Positions 36,738 to 46,740 of a stretch of DNA of 64,000 nucleotides are shown here, piece after piece. The stretch is from Trichococcus alkaliphilus. GTDB lineage: Bacteria > Bacillota > Bacilli > Lactobacillales > Aerococcaceae. The stretch covers positions 1-64,000 of the forward strand of contig NZ_PXZT01000010.1 of the NCBI RefSeq assembly GCF_003008695.1. The letters run 5' to 3'. The first letter of the stretch is position 1, and every line of letters starts with the position of its first letter. A model generated the notes under the pieces. It worked only from the letters and a program-made list of their open reading frames with translations, was not told the origin of the DNA and ran no database searches. The position numbers and the translations under genes are program-made.

Positions 36738-37805
36738 TCAACTTTGTGTTGAACGATTGGCGTACTGACGGAAATCGATCCCGCGCATGTCGCACCAGTC
36801 GAGGATATCCCGTTGGAAAATAAGATCCGTTCGAACCAGATCGGCAACCGAAGTTTTTCCGAGCATTGCCATGACCGTCGTGATCTGTTCCTTCCAGGCT
36901 TCGACCGTCTCGGCCGTCTTTTCCGGTCCATCGCTCAGGACCATATGCAGAAACTGGCCGGAAAGACCGGCAGCCTTTGCGCCCAAACTCAAAGCCTTGA
37001 CGATGTCCAACGGTGTTTTGATGCCGCCGGATGCCAGGAACTCCGCTTTGCCGCGATGAACATCGGCTTCAAGCAAAGAGATCAACGTCGATTGGCCCCA
37101 GTTCTCCAAATCATCGTAGGCTATTACGGTCCGTCTTGCGTTTTCGATTGCCGCAAAGTTCGTGCCACCTTTTCCGGAGACATCGATCGTCCCGACGCCG
37201 ACAGCGATCAATTGCTGGATCGTTTCCCGGCTCATGCCGAAGCCGACTTCCTTCACGATGACGGGGACGCCGACATGCGCGGTGATCTCTTCGATCTGGC
37301 GCAGCCACATCGTGAAATCGCGGTCGCCTTCCGGCATGATCATTTCCTGCGGCGCGTTGATGTGTATCTGCAAAGCATCAGCTTCCAGAATCGCAACAGC
37401 GCGTTTGGCATTCTCAAGGGAATGGTGGGCGCCGATATTCGCCATTACCAAGCCGTTCGGGTTCACTTTGCGGATGATCGAAAAGCTGTCGCTCACACTG
37501 GGATCCTTCAACGCCGCGCTGACGGAACCGGAGGCCATCGCCAAGCCGGTCATTTTTGCGACCATCGCAAGATCGGCATTGATCTGTTTGGTCCGCTCGC
37601 TGCCGCCGGTCATGCCGTTGATGTAGAAGGGGGCATCCAGACTCATTCCGGCGATATCCGTCTGAAGCGAAATATCCGCAACTTTCAGATTGGGCAAAGA
37701 GTGATGCACAAAGCGCATCTTCCCGAAATCGGAAAGATCGGCTGGCTCATACTGTTTTTCGGCCAAATCGACGTGCTGGTCTTTTCTGTTTGAATCAAGC
37801 GTCAT
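36738..37805 (-). CDS. fni: Type 2 isopentenyl-diphosphate isomerase
   Basis: This 355-residue FMN enzyme interconverts IPP and DMAPP, the last step of the mevalonate branch. RKDQHVDLAEKQY opens it. MTGGSERTKQIN, SVSAALKDPSVSDSF, QIHINAPQEMIMPEGDRDF, VIVKEVGFGMSRETI and DVSGKGGTNFAAIE are the FMN and substrate loops. I start at the ATG at 37805, which overlaps the mvaK2 stop as ATGA and has AAAGGAG before it; a longer frame to 37823 contains that ribosome site. It is the last gene of the operon. Confidence 0.94.
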   Translation of the reverse strand: MTLDSNRKDQHVDLAEKQYEPADLSDFGKMRFVHHSLPNLKVADISLQTDIAGMSLDAPFYINGMTGGSERTKQINADLAMVAKMTGLAMASGSVSAALKDPSVSDSFSIIRKVNPNGLVMANIGAHHSLENAKRAVAILEADALQIHINAPQEMIMPEGDRDFTMWLRQIEEITAHVGVPVIVKEVGFGMSRETIQQLIAVGVGTIDVSGKGGTNFAAIENARRTVIAYDDLENWGQSTLISLLEADVHRGKAEFLASGGIKTPLDIVKALSLGAKAAGLSGQFLHMVLSDGPEKTAETVEAWKEQITTVMAMLGKTSVADLVRTDLIFQRDILDWCDMRGIDFRQYANRSTQS

Positions 37806-38917
37806 TCGGATGCTCCTTTCCATTCGATGGCTGCTGCACTTCTAACGTAGCTGAAGACGTGCAGCGGCAAGTTCATGATCCCGACTTTTTCCCACTCCGA
37901 AATCAAGGGGATGATGCCAGATTGCCTGTCGATGATGACGATGCCGCAGTCTCCGCCGCCGGCACCGGATGATTTTGCCGCACCCAGATTATTTTCGGCC
38001 AAATCGCATAATTGCGTCAATGGGGGTGTCTCAATGACGACACCGGTGTGCGCCGTCAATTGTTTCAGCAGCAAGCGGTTCTCACGGATGCCTGCCTGAA
38101 TCGCTTGCAGATTGCCCTGTTCAAAAGCTGCTATCATAGCGTTCACGCACTTTTTGCTGGCTTCCAGGAATGTTTTGTAAAAATCGTCGATGCCTCCACG
38201 GACATCGTTGACGCGGTCGACAAGATGGGTGGTCGAAGCCGGCGAGCCGGTCCAGCCGATCACCAAACGCAGATTGGCTGGTGGTGTCAAAGGCCGGATC
38301 ATCAATTGCGGCCAGGCTGATTCCAACAACTCGGTGAGCGTCAGCTCGGCTGCTTGTTTCATTACCCATTCCCTGTCGAAACAGGCATAAGCTATCCAGC
38401 CGCCGTAGGTGCTCGCGGCAATGTCGCCGAAGGAACCGTTGCTTTTGACGGACAGATGCGCCAAAGCAGCCAGCTTGTAGACCAATTCGAATTCCGGATC
38501 GATCGCATAAAATTTCAGCAGAGCTTTGATCGTCGCGACCGTCACCGCACCGCTCGATCCCAGTCCGTATTTTTTCCCGCTGGCGTTGTCCAACTCGCTC
38601 TTCACGGACAGATGGAAATAGGATAACGGTATCCCGGATTCTTTGATGTAGCGTTCCGTCACCTTGACCGCCTCGGTAATGTAGAGGAAAGGATTTTCGC
38701 GCTGGTCGATGACCAACTGATCCTCTTCGCGGGTCCAAGGAATCGGCAAACCGCCATACTGCGCCGACCGGATCGTCCCGGTCGTATCGGCTTCTTCCAA
38801 AGATGCTGTAATGAACTGATCCAGGGCGACCAAAATCGACGGGTGGCCAGGCGTCACTACCGCATATTCTCCAGCGATGAACAATTTACCAGGAGCACTT
38901 GCTTCTGTTACAGTCAT
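37802..38917 (-). CDS. mvaK2: Phosphomevalonate kinase
   Basis: This 371-residue GHMP kinase phosphorylates 5-phosphomevalonate. ASAPGKLFIAGEYAVVTPGHP is the opening motif. KKYGLGSSGAVTVATIKALL is the ATP-binding GHMP loop, and GAAKSSGAGGGDCGIVI the C-terminal glycine-rich motif. I chose the ATG at 38917 because AGAGAGGG lies upstream; the frame extends to 38953 without a ribosome site. It lies 23 bp after mvaD and overlaps fni by 4 nt. Confidence 0.93.
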   Translation of the reverse strand: MTVTEASAPGKLFIAGEYAVVTPGHPSILVALDQFITASLEEADTTGTIRSAQYGGLPIPWTREEDQLVIDQRENPFLYITEAVKVTERYIKESGIPLSYFHLSVKSELDNASGKKYGLGSSGAVTVATIKALLKFYAIDPEFELVYKLAALAHLSVKSNGSFGDIAASTYGGWIAYACFDREWVMKQAAELTLTELLESAWPQLMIRPLTPPANLRLVIGWTGSPASTTHLVDRVNDVRGGIDDFYKTFLEASKKCVNAMIAAFEQGNLQAIQAGIRENRLLLKQLTAHTGVVIETPPLTQLCDLAENNLGAAKSSGAGGGDCGIVIIDRQSGIIPLISEWEKVGIMNLPLHVFSYVRSAAAIEWKGASE

Positions 38918-38940
38918 GAATTCAACCCTCTCTGTTCCTG

Positions 38941-39948
38941 TTAGTCGTTCCAATTGTAGACAGCGCGTTCGGCTGCAGTCAACTCCCGGATTCCCTTGCC
39001 GGGCTTGGTGATGATCAATTTATCCTCTGTGAAATGTTCCAACAACGCTTCCTTTATCGTTTCGGCTTGCGAAAGGCGGCACAGCACCTTCACATTCGGA
39101 CCGGCATCCATCGTGACATAACAAGGGATGCCTTGTTTGCGCAAAGCCTGGGCGGTCTTGATGGCGACGATGCTGTCCGGTTCCCAATAGGAAAAAGGCG
39201 GTTCCGCACCCAACATGGTTCCGTGCATTTTCATGCCGTTCGCTTCGGTGATTTCGCCCAAGCGGATGAAATCTTTTGCAGCGATGGCTGCTTTGATGTC
39301 CAGTATATCTTTTTTCGCCGATTCCACCCAAGCCGGATAGAAGGGCGAAGTCTCGACCGTGCGTTTCATGCCGATGCGGCTGGAGACTTCTTTCGCTTTC
39401 TGGTTGACGGCCACGATGACCATACCGATATCCCAGTTGGCATCGTCGACGGGTATCGCGAAGGAATCTTCGGAACAAGTCCCCATATCCCATTCCACAA
39501 AACCGCCGTAGATGCTGCGCGTCGCACTGCCGCTGCCGCGTCTTGCGAAAGTCGACAATCGCTGCGGATCCAAATCAAGACCCAAAGCCAAGTTGGCAGC
39601 TCCCGCCAAAGCAGCGAAGGCGGAGGCTGAGGATGCCAGACCGGCTGCGGTAGGGACATGGTTGATGCTTTCCACGCGTGCGTGCATGGCTGTCTTTTTT
39701 TCTGCGCGGAACAGATCGAGAAATTTGGAGATTTTTTGTGTCTCTTTTTCGCCTTGTTTCTCGCCATTCAGATAGAAAGAATCCTGCGGGAGGGCTTCAT
39801 CGAAGACGACCATCGTATCCGTGTAGAGTTTATCCAAGGTCATGGAAAGGCTGCTGTTCATAGGCAAAAAGTAGGTTTCGTCCCGCTTCCCCCAATATTT
39901 GATCAGCGCGATGTTGGTATGCGCTCGGACATGAGCTTTCTTAGGCAT
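38941..39948 (-). CDS. mvaD: Diphosphomevalonate decarboxylase
   Basis: This 335-residue GHMP-fold enzyme decarboxylates mevalonate diphosphate to IPP using ATP. HTNIALIKYWGKRDE is the family opening. PTAAGLASSASAFAALAGAA is the phosphate loop, RRGSGSATRSIYGGFVEW holds catalytic Arg/Ser, and VTMDAGPNVKVLC carries the catalytic Asp. It overlaps mvaK1 by 8 nt and precedes mvaK2, the usual order in lactic acid bacteria. Confidence 0.95.
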   Translation of the reverse strand: MPKKAHVRAHTNIALIKYWGKRDETYFLPMNSSLSMTLDKLYTDTMVVFDEALPQDSFYLNGEKQGEKETQKISKFLDLFRAEKKTAMHARVESINHVPTAAGLASSASAFAALAGAANLALGLDLDPQRLSTFARRGSGSATRSIYGGFVEWDMGTCSEDSFAIPVDDANWDIGMVIVAVNQKAKEVSSRIGMKRTVETSPFYPAWVESAKKDILDIKAAIAAKDFIRLGEITEANGMKMHGTMLGAEPPFSYWEPDSIVAIKTAQALRKQGIPCYVTMDAGPNVKVLCRLSQAETIKEALLEHFTEDKLIITKPGKGIRELTAAERAVYNWND

Positions 39949-40894
39949 CTTCAGTTCCTCCCATTTGATAGATCCAAGTCCGGATTGCCCCGGCTTGGCG
40001 TATAGATTCTTCCACTTCTTCCGCTTCGGAGCGGGTACCGGCCAATGCGATCATGCAACCGCCGCGTCCGCCACCTGTCAATTTGGCGCCCAGCGCTCCT
40101 GCAGACCGGGCCGCTGATACGAGCCTGTCCAGATCAGGGCTGGATACTTCCAGAAAAGACAACACTTCATGGGCTTGGTTCATCAATTGCCCCAATTGCT
40201 GCGGGTCATTTGCCTCGATGGCTGCCTTCGCCGTTTGAGCAAAACTGCCCAAACGGGTGATGGCGTCGCGGTATGGTTGCGGATTTTCTCCGTTCAGTTT
40301 TGTGGCGATACTGGCTACTGCTTCCTTCGTTTGCCCGGTCACGCCGGTATCACCGACAATCATGTAAGCCTTCAGGTTCAAAGGAAAAGCTTCGAAAGGC
40401 TGGCCTTTAATGTAAAAGAGCGGTTCGTCACCGCTTGCCGTAGCGGCATCCAGACCGCTAGGGTTTCCGTGTGCGACCATCTCGGATATGTTGACGAGCC
40501 GGAGCAAGGTCGCTTGGTCCAACGGCTTATCGAAGTAGGCGAAAAGGGCGCGGGTCAAGGCCACCGAAACGGCCGCACTGGAACCCATGCCTCTTTCGGC
40601 CGGGATGGTGCTCGCGAGCGAAATCGCCAAGTTATCGCCCGAAACCTGCAGTTCGGCCAATGCGGATTGGATGGCTGTCCGCATGCTTTCCAGGATTTCA
40701 GGCATTTCTGCAGCGATGCCGTTATAATATGAGCAGTCAATGGTCAAGGGACCTTCCGCTTCGCATACGGTAGCGGTCATTTCGACTGCCGGGAAGGGCA
40801 GTGCAATGGATGGCTCCCCGTGAACGACAGCATGTTCACCCATCAGGATGATTTTGCCGTGCGACTTGCCGGTTGAGCAACGTGTTTTTATCAT
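39941..40894 (-). CDS. mvaK1: Mevalonate kinase
   Basis: This 317-residue GHMP kinase phosphorylates mevalonate, the first of the four steps encoded here. GKIILMGEHAVVHGEPSIAL is the substrate loop. PAERGMGSSAAVSVALTRAL is the ATP loop, SGLDAATASGDEPLFY holds the catalytic Asp, and LTGGGRGGCMIALA is the C-terminal motif. AAAGGA precedes the ATG. It heads the operon mvaK1-mvaD-mvaK2-fni; mvaA and mvaS are not in the window. Confidence 0.95.
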   Translation of the reverse strand: MIKTRCSTGKSHGKIILMGEHAVVHGEPSIALPFPAVEMTATVCEAEGPLTIDCSYYNGIAAEMPEILESMRTAIQSALAELQVSGDNLAISLASTIPAERGMGSSAAVSVALTRALFAYFDKPLDQATLLRLVNISEMVAHGNPSGLDAATASGDEPLFYIKGQPFEAFPLNLKAYMIVGDTGVTGQTKEAVASIATKLNGENPQPYRDAITRLGSFAQTAKAAIEANDPQQLGQLMNQAHEVLSFLEVSSPDLDRLVSAARSAGALGAKLTGGGRGGCMIALAGTRSEAEEVEESIRQAGAIRTWIYQMGGTEDA

Positions 40895-41287
40895 ATAGGA
40901 TCGTCCTTTACTGGTTATGAACCAAGCGGAAAAGTAGTACTGTCGCTGATTCTTACGCGTCTTCTATTATGCTTGCTGTACATGGATTTTGCAAATCGGC
41001 ATGATTTCGCGGGATCATTCGCTTTTAAAATTCTTTTTTAAATAAAATTTGGCAAATTCAGCACATATTTTTCGCTATTTTCTTTCATCATTTTCATTGT
41101 ATCGGAGCAAAAATGCAAAGTAAATCAAATCTTTGGGATTTTACGGAAACTTAAAAAGCTATCCCACCGCAGAATGCAAAGATTAGGTTTCAATTAAAAT
41201 TTAATGTTCGTATTTCATGGGGGTTAAATTTTCAGAAAAGTGTGATACAATTACCAAAAGTTTGATTATTTCCAGAAGGGAAAAGCT
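40895..41287. other. Divergent intergenic region, mvaK1 / coaA
   Basis: About 390 bp, AT-rich, with no ORF. AATCTTTGGGAT (41128-41139) and ATCCC...CAAAGATT (41161-41184) can form a hairpin, and TACAAT at about 41248 could be a -10 for coaA. No known operator was recognised. Confidence 0.4.
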
Positions 41288-42211
41288 ATGATAGAAGATA
41301 GAAACTACTACGAAATCCATCGTGAAGAATGGCAAACTTTTCATCAAGATTCCATTCCGACAATCACGGAAGAGGAACTGAGGGAATTGACATCATTGAA
41401 TGATAGGCTTTCATTGGAAGATGTTAAGGATGTCTATGTGCCGTTGGTGCATATGTTCGATATTTACTTGCAGCAGTACCGGAATCTTCAGCGGGATAAA
41501 AGCAGATTTCTTGGCAGATCCTATGAACCGTCTCCGCTCATCATTGGCGTAACGGGTAGTGTCGCAGTAGGTAAAAGTACGACAGCACGTGTACTGCAGA
41601 ATCTTTTGAAGCGGGCTTATCCGACAAAAGCCGTCGAATTGATGACGACGGATGGTTTCCTGTATCCGAACCGGATATTGAGGGAACGCAACATCATGGA
41701 TCGTAAAGGATTCCCGGAAAGTTACGATATGGAAAATTTGGTGCAATTCCTGTTGGATGTGAAGACAGGCAAGCCGAATGTCCGGTTTCCGGTATATTCC
41801 CACCGCATCTATGATATTGTCCCTGGCGATTATGAGGAAGTGAATCATCCGGATATTCTGATCGTGGAAGGGATCAATGTGTTGCAGTTGCCGAGCAATC
41901 AACAGATTTACGTCAGCGACTTCTTTGACTTTTCCATCTATGTGGATGCCGAGGAAGAGATGATCGAAAAATGGTACATCGAACGTTTCGAAATGCTGAT
42001 GGACTTGGCAATCGATCAACCGGACAATTATTATTACAACTATGCAATCGGCAAACGCGAGGATGCCATCGAGATGGCCAGAGGCGTCTGGAAAAGGGTC
42101 AACCTCAAAAACCTTCGGGAGTATATCTATCCCACGATCACACGGGCAAATTTAGTGATTCACAAAACAACTAATCACTTTATTGATGAATTGTACATAA
42201 AAAAATATTAA
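41288..42211 (+). CDS. coaA: Type I pantothenate kinase
   Basis: This 307-residue prokaryotic type I pantothenate kinase makes 4'-phosphopantothenate, the committed step to coenzyme A. The P-loop GVTGSVAVGKSTTARVLQNL begins near residue 87. MTTDGFLYPNRILRERNIM holds the catalytic Asp, and KGFPESYD plus PVYSHRIYDI are family motifs. CCAGAAGGG lies before the ATG. GuaA follows 21 bp downstream on the same strand. Confidence 0.95.
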   Translation: MIEDRNYYEIHREEWQTFHQDSIPTITEEELRELTSLNDRLSLEDVKDVYVPLVHMFDIYLQQYRNLQRDKSRFLGRSYEPSPLIIGVTGSVAVGKSTTARVLQNLLKRAYPTKAVELMTTDGFLYPNRILRERNIMDRKGFPESYDMENLVQFLLDVKTGKPNVRFPVYSHRIYDIVPGDYEEVNHPDILIVEGINVLQLPSNQQIYVSDFFDFSIYVDAEEEMIEKWYIERFEMLMDLAIDQPDNYYYNYAIGKREDAIEMARGVWKRVNLKNLREYIYPTITRANLVIHKTTNHFIDELYIKKY

Positions 42212-42232
42212 GGAAATTGGAGAGATTATTAG

Positions 42233-43786
42233 ATGATAGAGCAATTTACCGAGTTGGAAAAAATCGTCGTACTGGATTTCGGCAGTCAATATAACCAATT
42301 GATTACACGACGCATCCGTGAATTCGGCGTATTCTCAGAGTTGGTTTCACACCGCACAACTGCTGAAGATATCAAAGCGATGGGGAACGTCAAAGGTGTC
42401 ATTTTCTCCGGCGGCCCGAACAGCGTCTATGAAGACGATGCTTTCAAAGTCGATCCGGCCATTTTCGCTTTGGGCATCCCTGTATTGGGCATTTGCTACG
42501 GCATGCAATTGATGACCGACCATTTCGGCGGAAAAGTCATTCCAGCTGATGAAAGGGAATACGGACGTTCCGACATCGAAATCCTTGATTTGGATACGCC
42601 AATGTTCAAAGGCCTTTCCGACATCGAGACTGTCTGGATGAGCCATGGCGACAAAATCACTGAAATCCCTGCTGGCTTCAAAGTGACTGCGACAAACGAC
42701 AACTGTCCCGTTGCAGCCTTCGCCAATACAGCAGAAAAATTCTACGGCGTCCAATTCCATCCGGAAGTACAGCACTCTGTACACGGCAACGAAATGCTGA
42801 AGAACTTCGCCTTCGAAGTCTGCGGCTGCTCAGGCAACTGGTCTATCGCTAACTTCATCGAAATCGAAACCAAAAAAATCAGAGAAACTGTTGGCGACAA
42901 AAAAGTCTTGTTGGGACTGTCCGGCGGGGTTGATTCAAGCGTAGTCGGCGTGTTGCTTCACAAAGCGATCGGCTCTCAATTGACTTGTATATTTGTTGAC
43001 CACGGCCTTTTGCGCAAAGGCGAAGGCGATCAAGTTATGGAAAGCCTTGTAGGCAAATTCGGCTTGAACATCATCCGCGTTGATGCGAAAAAACGTTTCA
43101 TGGACAAACTGGCAGGCGTCAGCGATCCGGAACAAAAACGTAAAATCATCGGTAACGAATTCGTTTACGTCTTCGACGATGAAGCTACGAAATTGCAAGG
43201 CATCGACTTCTTGGCGCAAGGAACGCTTTACACCGACGTGATCGAAAGTGGAACAGAGACTGCCCAAACAATCAAGTCCCACCACAACGTAGGTGGACTG
43301 CCTGAAGATATGCAATTCAAATTGATCGAACCATTGAACACATTGTTCAAAGATGAAGTCCGCGAATTGGGAACACAACTTGGTATGCCTGACAGCATCG
43401 TTTGGCGCCAACCATTCCCAGGCCCTGGTTTGGGTATCCGTGTCATCGGCGAAATCACCGAAGAAAAATTGGAGATCGTCCGCGAATCAGACTACATCCT
43501 GCGCGAAGAAATCGCGAATGCTGGTTTGGACCGCGATGTATGGCAATACTTTACAGTCCTGCCAGGCTTCCGCAGCGTAGGCGTAATGGGCGACGGCCGT
43601 ACGTATGACTACACAATCGGTATCCGCGCCGTGACATCCATCGATGGCATGACGTCCGACTGGGCTCGCATCCCTTACGAAGTGTTGGACAAAATTTCCC
43701 GACGCATCGTAAATGAAGTGAAGCACGTCAACCGCATAGTGTACGACATTACGAGCAAGCCACCATCGACCATCGAGTGGGAATAG
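42233..43786 (+). CDS. guaA: GMP synthase (glutamine-hydrolysing)
   Basis: This 517-residue enzyme aminates XMP to GMP. The N-terminal class I glutamine amidotransferase has GICYGMQL with the nucleophile Cys88, and FHPEVQHS with the His/Glu pair. The central PP-loop [13 protein letters not shown] marks the ATP pyrophosphatase domain, and the C-terminal dimerisation domain ends KPPSTIEWE. The last 26 bp form the left attachment site of the integrated element; the insertion leaves the reading frame complete, ending GAA TAG. The copy of this end to the right of the element reads GAG TAA, which is probably the native terminus. Confidence 0.96.
   Translation: MIEQFTELEKIVVLDFGSQYNQLITRRIREFGVFSELVSHRTTAEDIKAMGNVKGVIFSGGPNSVYEDDAFKVDPAIFALGIPVLGICYGMQLMTDHFGGKVIPADEREYGRSDIEILDLDTPMFKGLSDIETVWMSHGDKITEIPAGFKVTATNDNCPVAAFANTAEKFYGVQFHPEVQHSVHGNEMLKNFAFEVCGCSGNWSIANFIEIETKKIRETVGDKKVLLGLSGGVDSSVVGVLLHKAIGSQLTCIFVDHGLLRKGEGDQVMESLVGKFGLNIIRVDAKKRFMDKLAGVSDPEQKRKIIGNEFVYVFDDEATKLQGIDFLAQGTLYTDVIESGTETAQTIKSHHNVGGLPEDMQFKLIEPLNTLFKDEVRELGTQLGMPDSIVWRQPFPGPGLGIRVIGEITEEKLEIVRESDYILREEIANAGLDRDVWQYFTVLPGFRSVGVMGDGRTYDYTIGIRAVTSIDGMTSDWARIPYEVLDKISRRIVNEVKHVNRIVYDITSKPPSTIEWE
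43757..43782 (+). repeat. attL: left copy of the 26-bp guaA-end attachment core
   Basis: The last nine codons of guaA (from AAGCCACCATCG through GTGGGA) are identical over 26 bp to 55868-55893. Chromosomal guaA lies to the left and element DNA to the right. Confidence 0.92.
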
Positions 43787-43805
43787 GCCGGAGCATTTTC
43801 CGGTA

Positions 43806-43920
43806 GTTATTACCGTTAGAAACGTTGATATATCAGGCTATTGTAGGTATTAATACAGCTATTTAGCCGTTTTTACCTTATACTATTTACCTGATTTTAG
43901 GCGTACCGTTATTACCGTTA
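43806..43920 (+). repeat. Direct repeats near attL, candidate integrase arm sites
   Basis: GTTATTACCGTTA occurs at 43806-43818 and at 43908-43920, 102 bp apart, between attL and the integrase gene. Partial copies (CCGTTATTACC) recur after the integrase gene near 44973. Confidence 0.55.
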
Positions 43921-44004
43921 TATCAAATTTAATAAGCTAGTGCTTTTAAGCACCCTTTTAACTTGAATTTCCTTAAATGGAACAGGTTAGGAGGGTGCTT
44001 TTTT

Positions 44005-44931
44005 ATGCTTATCCGGGATGCTATAGAGGATTTTACGCTAAATCAGGAGATATTAAGCCGGGCTGAAAGATATATAGGACTTTGCACGTATACCCTAGAG
44101 GAGTTTGAAACGTTCTTATTTAAGCAGTACGAGATAAAAACGATAGAGGCCATTAAATCAGCGCATATTAAACAGTTAATTAGATACTGGCAACAGTCCG
44201 GACGCCTTAAAAACATTACAATAAACGGCAATATTTCTCGGGTTAAGTCTTTATACACGTTCCTAGTGGAGGAGGAGTATATAAGCCGTGATGATAACCC
44301 TACACGGTTTATAAAGAATCTGAAAGAGGAAAAGACTGTAATAAGAACGTTTAACGACAGGGAAGTAAGGGCCATGCTTAAGGACTGTGAGGGCCGGACG
44401 TATAGCAATATCCGGGATATGTTAATGCTGATGCTACTTTTCGACTGTGGTTTGAGGGTATCGGAATTGATCGGGATAAAGCCCGGAGACATTAACCGCA
44501 ACGGGCTACTTGTCAGAGGCAAGGGGAGCAAGCAGAGGCTTATGTATATCAGCCCCAGAGTTAAACGTCAGATGAACAAATACAAGTTTGCTAAGGAGAA
44601 ACGCTTTTCTAATTGGGATCCGGAGGAGCTAGAGGATTATTACTTTTTAACGCAGTCAGGCAAGAAAGTTACACGTACCCGCATTAACCAAATGTTAAAA
44701 GAGCACGGTAAGAACGTGGGAGTAAGGGCAGGCGTAAGGTGTTGCCCGCATGATTGCAGACATTACTTTGCACAAAAGCAACTAAGAAACGGGATTGATA
44801 TTTACAGTCTTTCACGGCTATTGGGGCACTATGATACGTCAATAACGGCCACCTACCTAAAGGGCCTGGATGACGAGATTATCGTTAAGCACGGGGTTAA
44901 AACTAGCCCCCTACAAAGTCTTAAACAGTAA
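44005..44931 (+). CDS. int: Tyrosine recombinase / integrase
   Basis: This 308-residue phage-type integrase probably recombines the guaA attachment sites. It has an N-terminal SAM-like DNA-binding domain (about 1-100) and a catalytic domain with Arg151 in CGLRVSE, a Lys in GKGSKQR, His249 and Arg252 in PHDCRH, His275 in LLGHYD and the nucleophile Tyr284 in TATYL, so the set is complete. I start at ATG 44005, behind TTAGGAGGG; an ORF beginning at 43963 has no ribosome site. It is the first gene inside attL, the usual place. No excisionase was recognised. Confidence 0.93.
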   Translation: MLIRDAIEDFTLNQEILSRAERYIGLCTYTLEEFETFLFKQYEIKTIEAIKSAHIKQLIRYWQQSGRLKNITINGNISRVKSLYTFLVEEEYISRDDNPTRFIKNLKEEKTVIRTFNDREVRAMLKDCEGRTYSNIRDMLMLMLLFDCGLRVSELIGIKPGDINRNGLLVRGKGSKQRLMYISPRVKRQMNKYKFAKEKRFSNWDPEELEDYYFLTQSGKKVTRTRINQMLKEHGKNVGVRAGVRCCPHDCRHYFAQKQLRNGIDIYSLSRLLGHYDTSITATYLKGLDDEIIVKHGVKTSPLQSLKQ

Positions 44932-45640
44932 GTTACAACAGAATATAGGGGCACAAAAAGAGCCCTATAACCGTTATTACCAGGTGGTGGAACACCTTAG
45001 TAACGGCCTGATAAACACAGTATCAGACAGAACGGCTACAGAGCTATATCAGTAATTTTAGCAGTGTAGCGGTTATTTTTCAAGGCAGAATACCCCTAAA
45101 AGAGGGTTCAGCGCTTGTACTGTTATCTGAGTGTATCTATCAGGAGCAGTATAGGCGCTTTTATTCTGTCCTAACGTCTATCCCGGAGAAATGTTAGTTA
45201 CCGGGCGAGGACGGTATAAACCAGGCACGGCTCAGCCATTGTACTAACCCTAGTAAAAGAGCCGGGTTACTTTGCGTACAGAACACCAAAAGCAAGGGGG
45301 CGAGCACGGCCCTGGGAACTATTCCCTAAACAGTGAGGCAGGCTTGTCTGTTTTTGGCGGGCCCGTTAACCATTAAGCCGGATACAAAGCCCGTTACACA
45401 AAACACGGGAGCGGTACTCTTAAAGTCTCAACCGCAGAACGAAATGCAGAGATACGCCGGTAAAGGGTTGTCTGAGGAGCAGATAAAGACGTAAAAACGG
45501 GCTTACATTCTATACCATACCGGAAAGAGTGACGTTCTTTTCTAGGGCGTATTCTGCCCATAGCCCGGCAAGCCGGACCGTAACCCACAGCATAAATAAT
45601 TAACACAGGCACAGTTTAAGTATAAGGAGGAGCATTTAGA
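44932..45640. other. Gene-free stretch of the element
   Basis: About 700 bp without a convincing ORF. Short frames at 44870-45055 (plus) and 45394-45612 (minus) lack ribosome sites. Many short inverted repeats and CCCG/CGGG words are present; no known RNA signature was seen. Confidence 0.5.
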
Positions 45641-45811
45641 ATGGCACAAAATAAGATTATGATAATTGTAAACAAGGAATATTTGATAAGTACCTTACTG
45701 TTCCTGGGGGACAAGGTGGATGATTGTTATCAGGGGGAAACAGATAGAGTTATAGATAGTTTGATCCAGCAGATAGAGACCGGGCTTGTAGCTCCTGAGA
45801 CAGTTGCATAG
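45641..45811 (+). CDS. Small hypothetical protein of the element
   Basis: This 56-residue ORF begins MAQNKIMIIVNKEYLISTLL and ends LVAPETVA. A strong TAAGGAGGAG site stands nine or ten bases before the ATG, and the residue pattern is plausible (hydrophobic strand, helix with acidic face). I do not recognise it. It is the first ORF after a 700-bp gene-free stretch and is followed by a hairpin terminator at about 45924-45950. The coordinate of the start could be off by one base because I counted by hand. Confidence 0.55.
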   Translation: MAQNKIMIIVNKEYLISTLLFLGDKVDDCYQGETDRVIDSLIQQIETGLVAPETVA

Positions 45812-45923
45812 GGGATTGAGTATTAAATAAGTCCTTAATAAACAGAGATACACCGTGGTACAAATTTTTATCTCATTAACATTTTCAACCGGAATCTATA
45901 AAGGTAGACTACCCACTTTGTAG

Positions 45924-45955
45924 AGGATCCTTATCTGGGTCCTTAGTTTTTACAA
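45924..45955 (+). terminator. Hairpin terminator in the element
   Basis: AGGATCC (45924-45930) pairs with GGGTCCT (45937-45943), then TAGTTTTT. Confidence 0.6.
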
Positions 45956-46047
45956 AATTTTATACTAAATCTGTCACAGTAGGGGGAACACATTCTTAAT
46001 AAATAAGTGTAAGGATAAAATAATATAAAATAAAGGGGACATTTAAA

Positions 46048-46509
46048 ATGATTAACAGTGATGAGATTTATGACTATGACACAATTATTATTAAGTACAA
46101 TGACGGCATTCAAGATGGAGACTACTTTATTGAGCTAGACGATTTAAAACTGTTAAGGGAAGAGATGGAAGGCTATTGCGGGCTAATAGCTGTTGGACAA
46201 GGAAATAATGGCTATATTTATGCTGATATTACAGAGGATATTTATAGCTACCTACGTGCTAATCTTTGCTATTATGAGATACGAGAGAACGCTGTATGGG
46301 AAACTATTTTGGACAGTGAGGGGACCATAGTAATAGATGTGTGGGCTTTACCTGGTATCATTTCATGTAAGGTGAGTCTTGAGAATTTTATCCATAAGTA
46401 TAAACCGGAATATAACCTACTTTTTAGAGAACTATTGGCTATAGGGATTAGTGAAGGCCATACAGTTGAGGAGCAAAAGGCTACTCTAGAGGAGTACGGG
46501 CTTTTATAA
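46048..46509 (+). CDS. Highly acidic hypothetical protein
   Basis: This 153-residue protein has about 30 Asp/Glu and about 10 Lys/Arg by hand count, so its net charge is near -20. It has no signal peptide or membrane segment. AAGGGGAC lies before the ATG. I do not recognise the family; it is not an obvious ArdA. Strong acidity in a mobile-element protein can mark DNA mimics that block restriction enzymes, but this is only a suggestion. It ends VEEQKATLEEYGLL and is followed by a terminator. Confidence 0.65.
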   Translation: MINSDEIYDYDTIIIKYNDGIQDGDYFIELDDLKLLREEMEGYCGLIAVGQGNNGYIYADITEDIYSYLRANLCYYEIRENAVWETILDSEGTIVIDVWALPGIISCKVSLENFIHKYKPEYNLLFRELLAIGISEGHTVEEQKATLEEYGLL

Positions 46510-46538
46510 ATTGTAATAACTAAATAACGTATATATCG

Positions 46539-46580
46539 GAGGTCTTGGGTTAATTCCTAGGGCTTCTTTTTTCTTTGGTG
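46539..46580 (+). terminator. Hairpin terminator after the acidic protein gene
   Basis: GAGGTCTTGGG and CCTAGGGCTTC pair with several G-U pairs around TTAATT, followed by TTTTTTC. Confidence 0.6.
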
Positions 46581-46740
46581 ACAGGGATTAGATTTATTTA
46601 GGAAAAAGTAAATGTAACTACATAATATTATTATATATATACCACAAAATTTATTTAGATGTATAATAAGGTATAGAAATAATGTGTATTCTTTACTGGA
46701 GTCCAATAGGCACTAATAACAGTTAGGGAGATGGGGAAAA

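Noticed and set aside
43757-43782. tRNA gene as the attachment site
   Set aside because: The duplicated core is guaA coding sequence, and no cloverleaf can be drawn from it.
44870-45055. 61-codon frame after the integrase
   Set aside because: It begins inside the integrase gene in another phase without a ribosome site; a remnant is possible but cannot be supported.
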